Source: Micropterus salmoides (lineage: Eukaryota; Chordata; Actinopteri; Centrarchiformes; Centrarchidae). From it: a stretch of 64,000 bases of DNA. The position numbers and the translations under genes are program-made. A model generated the notes under the pieces. The model saw only the letters and a list, made by a program, of their open reading frames with translations. It was not told where the DNA came from and made no database searches. How positions within the stretch are numbered: the stretch's first letter is position 1; the number at the start of each line of letters is the position of its first letter. The DNA is taken from the NCBI RefSeq assembly GCF_014851395.1, contig NW_024040485.1, positions 3,053,385 through 3,117,384 of the forward strand. Reading direction: 5' to 3'. Shown in pieces: positions 1 through 13,380 of the stretch.

Positions 1-2000
1 TTTGTATTTTAATTGTTTGTAGTAAACCTTTCTATGTTACTTATTGCAGCACTAAGCAACACTTTAGCAACCAATCATCAACCACCCACAAATAGCCTAG
101 CAAACTCCTGTCAATGCCTTAGTAAGCTATAAGGTTGTGGCGCTGTTGTATTGTTGCTTTTTCTTGAAAGGACTCTGGTTGAGGCTGGAGAAGGATGGTA
201 GCAGGTGAAGCTCTGAGCAAAGATGACTGATAGCTTTTTTGCTATATAAGTGCAAATTTCATTGCATAATTCAGCTACACCAATTTTAGTTCAGTAAAAA
301 AAATAAACAACTTTTTTTGACAAAATGGCTTTGTCGTCTTTACAAGTATAGGAAAAACATTTAACTAATACTACAGGTAATGGATCTGGTCTATCCATGT
401 GTCTTAGTAAGCCGCGACAGTGTGACAGTGAGCCAGCAGGTAAAATACTAGGACCCCAAACCTAATATCAGCACACATAAACACATATATACACACAAAC
501 ACATGCATACAGACATTTGTATCAAAGAACGAATATGTAAACCACGTCAAGAAACATTGCAGGGGTTGTTCTTAGATTTTCAGGGAGACTATTCCAGAGT
601 CTTGGTGCAGCTGCTGAGAAGGTTCTGCCACTTTAAAGTTTTCGATGAGTATTTTTGATAGTTAGTAACATCACAGCTAAATAATGATCAATGTGTGGAG
701 CTACAACTCTAAACTATATGAGCTTTTTGAACAGGAAGACACTAGTCTATTATTGTATTTGTTTTGTTGAATGCTTGATACTTTATCACATCATGCTGCA
801 GATGGATAAACTCAGAATTTGTCTCAAAAAACTGCAAAAGAGCTTCGAAACATTTAAGTTACTGAATACCCTTGTGACAGTGCTTGTTAGAAAATATGAA
901 GTGCACAATGAAGCACAAACACAACCAGCACATTTGCAGACTGTAATGATTGCAATATGAAACGATTATTTTTTATCAGCTGTTCCATAAAATGGATTCA
1001 CGTCTGCCTCAAATTCTGGTTATCTCATGTTCCTCCTGTATGAGGTGTTCTTGCCAAAGAACACTCAGATACTTGAGATTTCCTATTATGCGTTGTAGGC
1101 TGTTGGGATTAGTAATGTTGCCTCTGTGCAAGCCCTGATAATCATGAAAAAAGAGGTCTGAACTAAAGGAGCAGTGTAGAGTAGGCCAACAAAGGCTGAG
1201 GGTTCAGTGTGTACACCTGGGTTGAGTAAGTAGTATCATATTTTGTTTCCTCATTCTTTGACCAGATAATTCCTCATTTAAATAATAATATGGCAAATGT
1301 AGACTTTTTTATAGGTAAAGTTATTGTACAGATGCTTTTGTTTTGACAGTATTTAATATTTCAGATTCCAGACTTCTAGGGACCCCCAAAAATGGATTTG
1401 TGGTGATTTAATTGTAACATTTTGGGAATATATACCGATAAAGTACAAAATCAACTGACATGATGAGGGCCGTAATGTGAATCCTGCTTTATTACCTGAT
1501 TTGAGGCCCTGTTTTGAAAAGAGTTGCTGTATAAATGACAGTGTGTTCATTAACACCATGCACCAGTGTACACCTAGTAACAGGGTCAGCACTGGGGCCT
1601 CCAGGCAGGTTAAGAGACTGAAGAAAAAAACTGCATTTTCCTCAAACTGAGGTATTTAAAAAATGTTATTCCAGTATCCGCACCAAAAATCTATGTACAG
1701 TCGTATTCATACGGGATTAGTTTTACTCACGCACAAATATGTGCTGGAAATTCTGATCACTACACATTTCAAATCCTGAAGATTTGTCCTGAATTAAGAA
1801 TAATTTACTAAATCACCAGAAAACTGAATTAAAGTAATTAAAGACCACCAGAGACAGGTTTTGATGTCAGGTATTTAATTCCCTGGGCAGAGTAGGGCTC
1901 TGTCAATGGGTATACTTGCCACCGTGCTAAGATCACTCAGCAAAAAGCCTTTACTGTAAGAAACTGGTCAGCCAGAGGCGACCAGAAGGAGATAAAGTTG
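1..2000. other. Unannotated non-coding stretch
   Basis: No gene, RNA gene or clear repeat boundary was recognised. The stretch is A+T-rich and contains only short frames without family resemblance. Confidence 0.5.
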
Positions 2001-2020
2001 AAAACTGGTCCTTACACACT

Positions 2021-2045
2021 CACACACACACACACACACACACAC
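2021..2045. repeat. (CA)n microsatellite
   Basis: Uninterrupted CA dinucleotide run of about 12 units, preceded by an imperfect ACACACT stretch. Confidence 0.95.
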
Positions 2046-2705
2046 GGGCCATGCAGACAAAAAGATGTGACAGCCTTCCAGCGAGACGACATTTGTACTG
2101 GTTGGTTGCTCAGACTGTCAGAGTGACAAAGAGTCCCAAAGAATTCTTCAGTTTCACTGCGTCCGGAGGAGGTGAATCAACAGGGGAGGAACTGGTTGTG
2201 TGTGCAGATAACAGCTTCCTATTCACACTGTGACTCATATTTATTGGGAAACCAGAGATATATATATTTCTATACGAATACAGGAATGTAACAGCAAATA
2301 AATAAGCAATTACAGTAAGAGTAACTCTTAAATTAGCTTTAGAATCCTGATCAGGTGCTCGACAGGTCAGGATTACTGCACCTAATGTTTAGCATGAACA
2401 GTGAATAGAAACTGAGCTTTGGGGTGTCTGCTGATTTTGGAAATGTGATCCTGCACCTGGACTCGATATAAAGACTGAAACAAAAACAAAAAAAGCTTAT
2501 TTCACATGTTATAAATACATTAGTTGTGTTATAATACAGAATACAATTCAACATATAGAGTTAAGGCTATATGCTTGATTTGGTTGATTTCCAGTTTTGA
2601 AGCAACAATAATTGTTTTGTTTGTCACTTTGGGCTTGTGTTGAATGTAAGTCCAATATTCACTGTCATTTGAGATCTGCTTTGTCTCCACCAATTCCTGA
2701 CAAAG

Positions 2706-3003
2706 ACATACACCAATCAGCCATAACATTATGACCACCTGCTGGTCACCATGTAGGTCTACCTTTTGCTGCCAAAACAGCCCTGACCTGTCAAGGTATG
2801 GAGTCCACTGTGTATGCAATGTGTGTTCCAACACCTTTCTATCAGAACCAGATGGTTCACCGTTTCTCCTTCCTTGGACCACTTTTGATAGGTACAGGAG
2901 CTGCGAATTTGGAGATGCTCTGATCTAGTTGTCTAGCCATCACAATTTCGCCCTTGTCAAAGTTGCTCAAATTCTAACGCATTCTCCTTTTTCCTGCTTG
3001 TAC
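2706..3003 (+). mobile_element. Truncated MITE of the 'cagccataacatta' family
   Basis: The block opens with ACACCAATCAGCCATAACAT, the terminal sequence of a repeat that I know to be very widespread in fish genomes. It then follows that family through the 'accacctgctggtcacc atgtaggtct', 'cttccttggaccacttttgatagg' and 'gagatgctctgatctagttgtctagccatcac' parts, ending near 'ttcctgcttg'. The distal end, which should be the inverted copy of the start, is absent, so this is a 3'-truncated non-autonomous DNA element. The superfamily is uncertain; a Tc1/mariner relation is possible. Confidence 0.75.
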
Positions 3004-3009
3004 AGCTGG

Positions 3010-6000
3010 TTTATTGGGGCTGTTTTACTGAAAACAGCTGGCTGCTGCTGGTAAGGAGGTTGATGAGATTGGTGAGACTGAACAATACAGAAAAGTTGTG
3101 GGACATACAACCAAAAAAATGAGCTGGAAGAGGCTAAAAAGCTTTGTAGTGCTAAAGGGAACAGCAGTTTTCTGTAGTTTTATCACTACAAGCAACACCA
3201 CACTGTTTGATCCACTGTTAATAAAAAAATATTGTGCAGATTTAAAAAATCTCCCTTTCAAGAGAACTCAAACAAATAAATCTGCAGAAAACTAATATGT
3301 TAACAATGTACAGCTCCCAACTGACCTCAGCATGAACCATATCAGCCCTGCGATATCAGCAATTCAACACCCACACTCTAACTCAACTACCTATCAGTGA
3401 CTACTGAACCAAATATGTAGACAGGGATAATTGAAGCACTGCGCTGCCCACTGCCTTCTCCTTTGAGTGCCGCTCTGGATGCTGCCAACCCTCCGAATGT
3501 TTTCAGTCTGGCAACTTGCCCCTCTGCTTTGAATGCTCTCAATTAGGAGAGCTGCAAAGTGTAGCCAAAACACCCCAGTGTTTTCATACCAGTGAATCTG
3601 CCAGAGTAATTTATTTATAATACCAATTTATTAATATTGTCTCTTGGTTTCAAAGGGGAACCAACACATGCTGAAGTGCTAATCCCGAGAGCTAATAAGT
3701 GATACTGCTTCAGAGATCGGAAATGAGAGTAGTTATTTTATGCTTTAGTAGAGTATCCACTTTGTTTGACATGGGCAACGCTGGATTTGCCATAATTTAT
3801 GCGATAACTTTAGCAATAAATAATTTTGTATTAAAAGGGCATCCTTTCCATCCCGACCGTAATGTGTTTAGTAGGAAAATAGAAAATGCTACAGAATAAT
3901 GAATAGCATGGGGATGCAAATTAGTGGCTAGTGTGGCTGCAGCATATCAATGACTATGTGTTCTTTTCCATAAAATATTCATTTATGTCCTTCTGAGCTA
4001 AGTGAAGGACTCCGCTAGAAAAAGCAATGAAGATGCATTAATAAAAGACCAAAAAACGTAAGTCTGTGCTGAGTTTTGTCATTAATAATGAAAACCACTA
4101 AAAAATACAACCCTTTTGACAGACAATTTCCACAATAGCAACCAGATTTTTCAAAGTATTTTAAACATGCCAATAATACATTATATAATAATACAGCCAG
4201 CATTCAGAACCTATAGTACACTTTCTGAATGTTTCAGCTGTTTCAAACATTTTAATTCAATTCAATTCATTCAAATGTTTATCCTAAGTTTTGTTTTGTA
4301 TGGTTTTTGGTACAAAAAAGTAATACCTGTAACATATTTGCTCATATACTACTACAAAGCATTGTGTTTTGTAGCCTGCATTACAAACTCTGGCATCTGA
4401 TGTAAACTCACTTTCTTGCTGAGCTGAAGACTGGATTTGAATGTACAATACTTTACTACATACTCTACTTTACTACTAATACTCTACTACAATAGTTCTA
4501 GTGTCTTTGTATGATTGTTTTTTTTTAACCACCTATTTCTTCATAATCTCACAATACCTGAATGACACCAATGTTTGAATAAAGATTTTTATGTGTTTCT
4601 GGTATCTTTTGGAAATTTCAAAACACATTTTATCCTGACCATTCAGTTTCTATATGACGGCATGGTCTGATCAACCGACCGGGCCGTGCAAACCGTTCTC
4701 CCTTCCTACCAGAGCACTGTCTGCTCACTCCCTGTTTCACATTAAACAGTCTATGCCCACACAATCACCACCATTGAGTCAGTCTTACAAGAGCACAGGG
4801 TATGTCATGGATCAGCTGTTCTATATTGTCTTTGTTAATGCTAAATGTTTGAGGGCTTTCAGCTGACATATAATGCAGCCTCTGGCAGCCATATTGGAGA
4901 TCCTCCATCTTGGGTACTTGCGAGTAACAATGGCAGATTGTTTGAACTACACAGTTCTCAACAAATAGGAAGTCTAGCCTACTTGGATTATTATCTGAAT
5001 CTGTGCTGTTTGAGCATTTCACTACTAGTTGATTTTGTGTTTTTATAATTGTAGTTAGCTTGCCAGTGTTGTCAGCTAAGCTGTCCCTGATATAAATAGA
5101 GGAGGATGGAAAGTATACAGCGGATGCAGACAGATTCTGCACAGGTGCATGCAGTCCAGTCATACATTTTAAAGGAACCCCTGAATAGGCATAATTGCAA
5201 ACAAAAACAGATGGCATTATTTTATCCCTCCCAGTCCCTTACGGATACACATGTTGAGCTAATGTGTGTACAAACTAGCTAATGCTTGTTCAAGGTAGCA
5301 TTAGCTGTGCTATTCAACGTTAATACAATGCTTTGCTGCATGTAGCTTGGGGGACTTTGGAGTAAAGACAACTCAGTTTACTGATATCAAAAACAAAAAA
5401 TACATAGACTGTATTTTTTTACTTAGAAAGCTGGCATAAAGGGGTGTTGTTTTCTGATAAATGCACAACTCTGTCATAGGTCCACTCGAGCTACCCGTTT
5501 CAGTTACTACCACCACTGCAGCTTCTTATTTTTCTAAAGTAATATTTCATCCAAAGTTAGCGGAATGGTGGTATTTCCATTTAAAGGCCATATCTTTTAA
5601 TTTACTGTTAACATCCACATCAAAATAGTAAGAGAACTGATTGAAGAAGCCTCCATATATTCAACTTAAAGCTTAAAAATACAAACGTGGCTGAAAAAGC
5701 AAACAAAAATGCATGGCTTACGTTAGCCAAAGGTAATGAAACCTGCATTTAATGGAAATAGAGCCGTTGACCATGTACTTATTTCTAACATGACCTGAAC
5801 TCTGCAATTATACATCCCACCCACATGATATATATGGGCAAAAAATACCCATGGATACTGAAGCCATAGGCTTAAATACTGAGACAATGTCTGATTCAAT
5901 GACACTGTCAGGAAGCTTGTTGGGTCAGTTGCTTTCAGACCATAATAAATCAGGTGTGCAAAAAGAAATATCATCTTCCAAAATAACTGCAGTGTTTTGG

Positions 6001-8280
6001 TTTTGTGTCACAGTATAATAGACCAGCTACAACGGCATGAGGATGTAAATTTGTGTCTGCAGTGTGTTGGTGGAATATTAGACTAAACTCATTCATCTAC
6101 ATAAAACATTCACTTTAATGAGAAGTCAATTTTCTCCTTAGTTTGTCCGAACAAAATGTGCTTTCTAATTATTGAGTCAAACATGGTGTTCAGGATGCCT
6201 AGTGTTATAATAGCGACTACATTCATTTTAATCTCAAGAGCGCTTTTCATTCTTAGCTGAGTTGGATGATACATGCTAAGAGACATTTTTCAATCAGACT
6301 TCTTTTTGTTTATACTTTGACACCTTCATGCTGTCACAAGTTTTTTTCCATCTGGAAAGCTGTTGCATGATGATCCTTTGCCGCGGGCCTTACAGTAGAG
6401 TCTGCCATGCTCCCTGATCAGTCCACACGGCAGCCATTTTGAGAAGGAGTGCACACTGTACATGTAAGATAAGCTCCAATAAAGTGCACATCATAAACCA
6501 CAAATCAAAATGGACCCTGAGTGGAGTTGGAGAAGGCGCAGGGTGGATGTATTAGGCCTCTCTGTCATTTCAAAGGGACTCTTCCCAAACTGTTGTGACA
6601 GCCGGCTCTATCTTCCACTCCATCACAGGCTCCTGCCAATAATCCTTCCTCCCAACACACACCGCCGCCGCCACCCAGCCTCAGATACACGCTGTTAAGA
6701 CAGGAGACTTCAAGTGCTGTCAAGTACTCGGTTTGCGTACTTTCAAAGCAATCGTGATCTCGTCTCTGCATCTTTCCTCACATTGGCTGCTAAATTTAAA
6801 TAAGATGACCTGCCTGGCAAGCTGGGTGTTTTTATAAGTTTTTGACTCAGGACTAGGGAAAAAAGCTCTTGTACATGTGGCGTGGTCATTATGCAAACTG
6901 GGTATCCCAAAATGCCTCATAAATAACTGAAAGAATGCAGATAGTCATTTTATGGCTCTCAATTAATCACTTCGATTAATCTCATTGCATCACTGCTGCC
7001 CAGACCTCAAGTTAGATATTTTATCTAAATACTGTACTGTTCTCCGAAAACAAGAAATATAAAAACAAAAAATATAAATTTTTGGGGGTAATGTGGGTAA
7101 TGGACTATTTCTTGGCTGGGTGCCGTGACTTCCTGAAATCATGTCGTCTCTGAGAGGTTGCATCGAGAGAGTGGAGTGAGAGTGGAGACTTCCGTACTGC
7201 ACAGACACATAGTGATATTAATAATATTACTTTAATTAAAAATGTAAAAATTTAATAAGCGTGAGTAAAATAAGCCCATTAACATGGTGCACACATAACC
7301 ACTGTTTGTGTTATGTAATTGTGTGGACTGTGTCATGAAGAGGACTAAGGACTTTGTGTTCTTAGCTGTGTTTGCATGTTATCGAATATACAGCAGCTTT
7401 GTTCTTTGCATTATTTGAATAACTTACCTTCCCTGTCTAATTTAAGCACACATAGAGGACAACAGAATACCAGAAAATCCTGAACAGGTGTTCAGTGTCA
7501 GTAAAGAGACATGGAACTGTTGTAGAGTAGTTTCACAGAGCTAAAGTACATTTACATTGCAAATGGTGTGAGGAAAATTTACATTATGCATGCATGTCTT
7601 TCAGACATTTCACACGAAATATCAAATGGTAAATGCGAAAAATCAATACTGTGTGTGTTCAAAATAATTCGGATATAAATACAGCATTGCCAATCCCCAA
7701 CATGAGCTGCATGCACTTTCCCATTCGCGACAATAGCAAGGTAATTAATGTCATTAATCGTGTAACATTTTTAGTGTGGTAACATGCTGTACATACTCAC
7801 AATATGGTAACATGCGTAATGTGTTCGCTTGTTGTTACACTTCAATGCTAAATGTTAGGAGTGTTAGTGTAGTTCTTTAGCATTTTTGAAGATTGCTGTT
7901 CCCTTACTGACATCACATGTTGTGTGTCACTGTTTCTAACCTCAATCCATCCGGACACAAACTGGTAAATGTGATATCGAAACAAATGTGATTAATAAGA
8001 GGAATTTCTAATACGTCTATTGGTTTGTTTTTCCTATTACCTTTAATGAGTTAATGTAAATATAGCCGCATTTTTATACATAACTGAATAATAAAAAGAA
8101 AAACTCCAATTGACTGATTTGAATTTGACTCTTATGAGACATTGTAAGAATGTTTGACATGAACCTTTAAAGAAGGGTGAGAACTAATAAGACATCAGCT
8201 CCTCTAAAAGTATGATTTGTGATATTTCAGGGGTCTCTAAAATATTGACAACATGTTTTATTGACATTAATCTCTGTATT
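3010..8280. other. Unannotated non-coding stretch
   Basis: About 5.3 kb with no recognisable exon, RNA gene or repeat family. It includes the 150-codon frame at 4765-5217 on the - strand, which has no splice context, no motif and no compositional bias, and is treated as chance. Confidence 0.45.
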
Positions 8281-8927
8281 TCAAGCTCCTCTCCTGTGGA
8301 ACCAGGTTCCAGTTTGGGTTCAGGAGGCAGACACCATCTCCACATTTAAGAGTAGGTTAAGACTTTCCTCTTTGATAAAGCTTATAGTTAGGGCTGGCTC
8401 AGGTGAGTCCTGAACCATCCCTTAGTTATGCTGCTATAGGCCTAGACTGCCGGGGGATTTCCCATGATGCACTGAGCTCCTCTCTCCTCTACTTTCTCTC
8501 CCTCTGTATGCAACCTTATCCCATTATTGCATGTTACTAACACAACTTCTCCCCTTTCTGGTAGTCTTGTGCTTTCTCGTCCCTCTCCTCTCTCCTCTTA
8601 TCACTTCCTGCAGGTTTTCTGGCTCTGGAGCTGTGGAGTCTGGATCTGTGGCTGCGAGTCACCTGCTGACCCCGACTGCTAACGACTATTGTTACTAGTC
8701 CTATTGTTATTATAATCATTAACATCACGACTGTTACCATTAACACTAATATAAATATCTGTACCATTTTTCATTTAGTCTATAGCAACATCACCTTTAC
8801 TGTCTGTACCTCTGTGTGTATATTGTGTAGGTACGGTCTAGACCTGCTCTTTTATGAAAAGCGCTGTGAGATAACTGTTGTTGTGATTTGGCGCTATATA
8901 AATAAAATTGAAAAGAATTGAATTTCT
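8281..8927 (+). mobile_element. 3' end of a CR1/L2-type LINE (copy A)
   Basis: The start encodes the end of a non-LTR reverse transcriptase: 'APLLWNQVPVWVQEAD' followed by 'TISTFKSRL', after which a missing base (compared with copy B near 43 kb) shifts the frame before KTFLFDKAYS. A non-coding 3' UTR of about 500 bp follows, ending in 'gcgctatataaataaaattga' and degenerate 'gaattgaa' units, as in CR1/L2/Rex1-like fish LINEs that end in short tandem repeats. The copy is 5'-truncated and dead. Copy B at about 42.5-43.2 kb is the same family in inverse orientation and lacks about 80 bp near its 3' end. Confidence 0.8.
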
Positions 8928-8929
8928 CT

Positions 8930-9200
8930 ATCATCATGGATCATGCGGAGTGTCAGACTTCATCCAGCCAGAGGGAACGATCATCGACCGTCCACAGCAG
9001 GCCGCTCGCTCCGCAATCTACTGTCCCTGGCCCTGTACGCTCCACCACCCCACTCCCTCTCCAGTACGGGTTGTGTCGCTAGTACGACCAACGCGCTCTG
9101 AACGGTTTATGATCCTTCCCTCTGGCTGGATGAATATAACGCATGATCCATGCACTACTGCAGCTGGAGGCTCCCCGCAGCGCCACACAACTTTCTAAAT
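8930..9200. other. CpG-bearing block next to LINE copy A, unexplained
   Basis: Directly after the LINE tail the base composition rises in G+C and several CpG dinucleotides appear (for example 'atcatcgaccgtcc', 'ctagtacgaccaacgcg'). A 96-codon frame crosses it but shows no known motif and starts inside the LINE tail. It may be part of another degraded element or a regulatory block; I cannot tell which. Confidence 0.25.
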
Positions 9201-9510
9201 TCTTCCATCTCACGGAGAAAAAAAAGGAACGAAATCATAGGTACTTCTCAAACTGATCTTTAAGATCCACATTCCCATTAAAACATCCACATTCAAACAC
9301 TAACAGCTGAAATCAACGTAAGCATCTTTATTCAACACTCCTTTTCCATGCTTACCATCGCCAGTCGTTAATGGTACCAACACATTTTTTTTAGGGTTAT
9401 TGGTTGCATTTGAAGTTTTACATCAAATCAAAGTTAGGATGTTATCAAATAAATCAGACACTGCAAAAGCAATTTATTGATATTCCCATAGTTATGCTCT
9501 TGAAATAAAA

Positions 9511-9649
9511 TCCCAAGTCCTCAATGTCCGAGACTGAGACAAGACCGAGTAAAAATGCGGTCGACTCAGAGACGAGACCAAGACCATCAAAAAGTGGTCT
9601 TAAGACCGGTCTTGTGACCAAGACCAGTCTCGAATACTACAACACTAGT
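9511..9649 (-). mobile_element. Terminal fragment of a DNA transposon ('caagaccagtctcgaatac' family)
   Basis: The segment is made of overlapping 'gag(a)ccaagacc' and 'agaccggtctt' words and ends in 'cgaatactacaacactagt'. I recognise this as the usual terminus of a DNA element widespread in fish; read on the - strand it begins ACTAGTGTTGTAGTATTCGA. Only one end is present. The superfamily is not certain. Confidence 0.55.
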
Positions 9650-11140
9650 GGAAATATTTCATCAGGGTGTGTAAAAATACAAATTTAAAGTACAGCTCTG
9701 GGCTCTTTAGGTTAGAGTTAATTGATGTCAGAATAGCTCCTGATTGGTATGAGGTTTGTTTGTGTTCAATCTGCTGTCCCAAAAGGGGTAATCACATTTA
9801 CATCTTACATTTATCTGACACTGTTACCCAGAACAGCGAATGCAGGCACTATAATATCTCCTTCCCTTTTATCACTTCTGTTCTGCATTCTGCATCATCA
9901 AATACTTAGAGTGTGCAGAGCTGTTTTTCTCCAGTGAAGGCAATGGTAAAGAACGCTTCAGATCCTGAACAAAGAACAACAACGAGTAATTTAGGAATAT
10001 TACTTATCAACTTAACATAATCTTGAAATGACCAAAGTGTTTTTGTGATAGGGTAAGATATGGGAGGGGGGGATATGTCTAATTACTGCTTATCTGCTGT
10101 TTCCTGAAGTATTGTCCAACTCAAGTGAGAGTCCTAAAAATATTATAGAGGTAGATACAATCTGCACATATCACACAGGGATAGAGGCTCCATTTGGCTA
10201 GCTAAAACCACCTGGGATTGTTTCAGAGCAGAATTTTTATTTTCTCTTTGTCTTGCTATCAGCTCGGCTTCAGAGGGCTCTATCTCTTGTGTCAATCAAT
10301 AGCACTGCAGATTTAAGCCCACCACTAGCAGCTCTGCCACCCCACTGTCCCACATCATCCTCTTTTCCATCTGTCTGCATGGATCCCTGAGGCCCCCGGC
10401 TTCCACCCGGAGCCAGACACGGTCCAGCATCAATCGATATCTCTGCAGGGCTGCACTGGTGAGCAGAGCGTGTTTCTCAGAACGGATCAGAGCCGAGTGA
10501 CATTTCTGAGAAAGTTCCGGGAATGGGCTGAGAAATTCTGATGGGAAATGGGTTTTAAATGACTATCAGTTCTGCATGTTGCTGCTCAACTGCAAATTTT
10601 GCATACATTTTACATGACTGTCATCACATCATTAGCTTCTAACCTTTCAGAAAGCAACTGTTTTATGCTTATTCCAGTACAGAATAGGATTCATGTTGCA
10701 GAGACTAGAAACTCAATCGTTCAGCTCTAGTACAGATGCCAGACACTACGTTTCTCCTACCATTATGGGAACCTGAGCACTCTGTTATGTTTGTGTATGA
10801 TTAAAATCTTTTACGGTAAAAGTGTTCTTAGTAGAAAATAGGTTGTGACTTCAGACACAGCCTTATTCTTGTTGTTTCTGAGTACATATCTTGTGTCAAA
10901 ATAAATTTCAGCAGTAAGGATCACAAATTAAGAGTACTTTAAACTCTCTCTGCTTCCTAATGCATCAGCCTATGGTGACTTGGACATAAATCACACTGAA
11001 ATAGTAATGAAACTGCACTGTTTGATCGGTGGAACTGGAAGTTGTGCGTTTCTCACAACTAAGGTTCCTGTTTTGTTACATAAAGCAACCAAACAGACTA
11101 CACTAACCAAATCCAACATTACTGCTCACATTACATTACA
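9650..11140. other. Unannotated non-coding stretch
   Basis: No exon, RNA gene or repeat was recognised. A slightly GC-richer part lies near 10390-10520, without a supportable function. Confidence 0.45.
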
Positions 11141-11142
11141 TT

Positions 11143-11412
11143 GGGCGGCTGTGAGGTAGAGCGGGTTGGCTGTTAATCGGAAGGTTGGCGGTTCAATCCC
11201 TGGCTCCCCCTGGTTGCGTGTCGAAGTGTCCTTGGGCAAGATACTGAACCCCTATTCCGCCAGTGTATGAGTGAGTGTGAATGTTAGTTTCCGTTTGAGC
11301 ACTTAGGCTCAGTGTATGAATGTGTGTGACTGGTGAATGCAGATGTAGTGTAAAAGCGCTTTGAGTGGTCGAAAAGACTAGAAAGGCGCTATACAAGTAC
11401 AGAGCATTACCA
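11143..11412 (+). mobile_element. tRNA-derived SINE
   Basis: The head 'gggcggctgtgaggtagagc' resembles a tRNA 5' half with a short deletion around box A. A good polymerase III box B, GGTTCAATCCC, lies at 11190-11200. The body contains 'tcgaagtgtccttgggcaag' and 'ctgaacccc', sequences known from a common teleost SINE. The tail 'aaagcgctttgagtgg' followed by 'ggcgctatacaagtacagag' resembles LINE 3' ends of the L2 type, which fits mobilisation by such a LINE. The copy is nearly full length but mutated in box A. Target-site duplication is unclear (CATTAC words on both sides). Confidence 0.85.
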
Positions 11413-11414
11413 AG

Positions 11415-12598
11415 AGCAACATAGAGGCTGACAATCTTCTCAGTGCTGGTCTGGTGTGTTCATAATTGTACCTATGCACTCACATGAATCCACTACGTTT
11501 AACTGATGAAATGATAAAATATCAACCCATTTATGTGTTAGCCAAGTGACAGATGTGTTATAAAAAAAGCATTTTGACGCTCTACCCCTCCTGCCTCTGA
11601 GCCTGGAGATGGCAGTAATAACTCCTGACTGCTTTCTGGGGACTTTTCTGTAATGTTTATGATCCGCTTTACCAGCTAGATCCAAGTGCACAGGAGAACA
11701 TAGAGCACCTTCACTGGAATCATCTTTAATATATTTTCATAAATCTGACGCACGAAGGAAGAGAAAGATTCCCTCAGACGTTTAAAGGAGGCAGCAAGTT
11801 CACAAGCACAAGATTATTGTTTTAAAAAAGCAGCTCTTATCAACTGCTGCTGCTGCCCACGCAGACCAAACATGTCACACTCACTCTGCATTTTCACTTC
11901 CCACTTTCAGAATTTCAGTCCTTTACTTCCAACTACCAACCACTGTTACAGCTGTAATCCATTTTCCCCTGAACTGCCCGTGCAGGTTTCTCATTTTAGT
12001 TTAATTCATCATGCCAGGTGAGAATAAAAGACTTGTTGCAACAAATGCTAGAAAATATGTGTATACAGAGAAATGCAGTGTATTTCATTAAGAGCGAAAT
12101 GCAACTAAAATCTAAAATTCTTACTTTGTTCTAACACAAGAGAAGAACTTCCTCTGCTGCAAAAATGTCTCTCCTGGAGGGCTGACAGGTCACCAGAAGT
12201 GTCTAATAAATGAGCTGCATGTGAACCTCCTGCCTGGTTTCCACCAGAGCTTAAAGTGAAGAAAGGGAAATGTGGTTTTAACCTCAAAACGGCACCAGAA
12301 ACAGGACTCAGCTTCAAATACACAGACTGAGCAGAGCAAATTGCCTTGAGGCTGTGATCTAACAACACAACTGCATCTGTTTGTTACAAACATATCAGCT
12401 GCAGACTCAGACATCCACCCCAGCCCTGTTTTGCTACATTTGTCCGTCTGTGTGTCTGACTGGCTGGCTTGGATAAACTGGCCCTCTCAGCGTCGCATCT
12501 AAATGACCCCTGTCACCAGCCGTCGGCAGCTCACGGCCAGACGCCGGCGGAGCGAAATTGGACGTGGCGGGCGTCCGCTGTCCCCAGCCACAACAGTG

Positions 12599-12600
<2 letters not shown>
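11415..12600. other. Non-coding stretch with CpG-rich patch
   Basis: No exon was recognised. The patch at about 12485-12600 carries many CpG dinucleotides (for example 'cagacgccggcggagcg') in otherwise AT-rich DNA and is a candidate regulatory or conserved non-coding segment, not shown to be one. Confidence 0.35.

Positions 12601-12605
<5 letters not shown>

Positions 12606-12637
<32 letters not shown>
12606..12637. repeat. (GA)n microsatellite
   Basis: Perfect GA dinucleotide run of about 16 units. Confidence 0.95.
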
Positions 12638-12639
<2 letters not shown>

Positions 12640-12899
12640 AGCCCTGCAGTCAGTGACGCTGGGTGGCAGGCCAGACGAGGAGACGGGACAAAGTCGACTC
12701 TAAACTCCAGCTAACCCCAAAAAAGAGCCACAGGGGGGTGAGAGCCAAGACACACATCATCCAGCACCACGCAGGCAGACTGCATTCACGTAGGACACAG
12801 GGCACACAGTCTAGACAGCCTCTAATTGGTCTTTCTGGTATCAACTGTGTTACAGCTGAGCAAGTAGGAAAATGAGATATCCAGCCATTTAAGCAACAC

Positions 12900-13380
12900 C
12901 AAGCTTGTTATAAGTTTATGCCCAAATAAGTTTTAAGCTGCAAAAAAGAAAATTTATTCAGAATTAATTGAATTTCAGATTGGAGAATTTCTATTATATA
13001 AAATACATCTCATAACATATGGTTCAATTTAAATAAATGTTGCTAAATGCATTTTTAAATAAATGTTGCTAAATGCATTTTTAAATAAATGTGATAAATG
13101 TTTTCAATTTATTTTAATTATTAATAATAATAATCAATAATATAAAGAATGAATTATAAGTCTGCCTTCAAGGCAGTGATGTAGTCAGTGAAATACTGAC
13201 AAATACATTCAAATGAATTAGTTTAAAATTTTAAATTAAACATATAAAACAACAAATATTTCAAAACATTATTTTTTCAAACATATTGAAACATTATCAA
13301 TTAATGTATTAATTTTAATCTTACAAATGATTAATTTAAATGTATTCGATTAATAAATAGATATAATCAAATATTGAATA
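12900..13380. repeat. AT-rich low-complexity block with 26-bp tandem repeat
   Basis: The block is strongly A+T-rich. Inside it a 26-bp unit beginning 'taaataaatgttgctaaatg' is present 2.4 times at 13030-13092, with the two full copies identical. The rest is degenerate TAAT/AAT words. Confidence 0.8.

Noticed and set aside
4765..5217. 150-codon open frame on the - strand
   Set aside because: No motif, no bias in codon use that I can see, no splice-site context; consistent with a chance frame.
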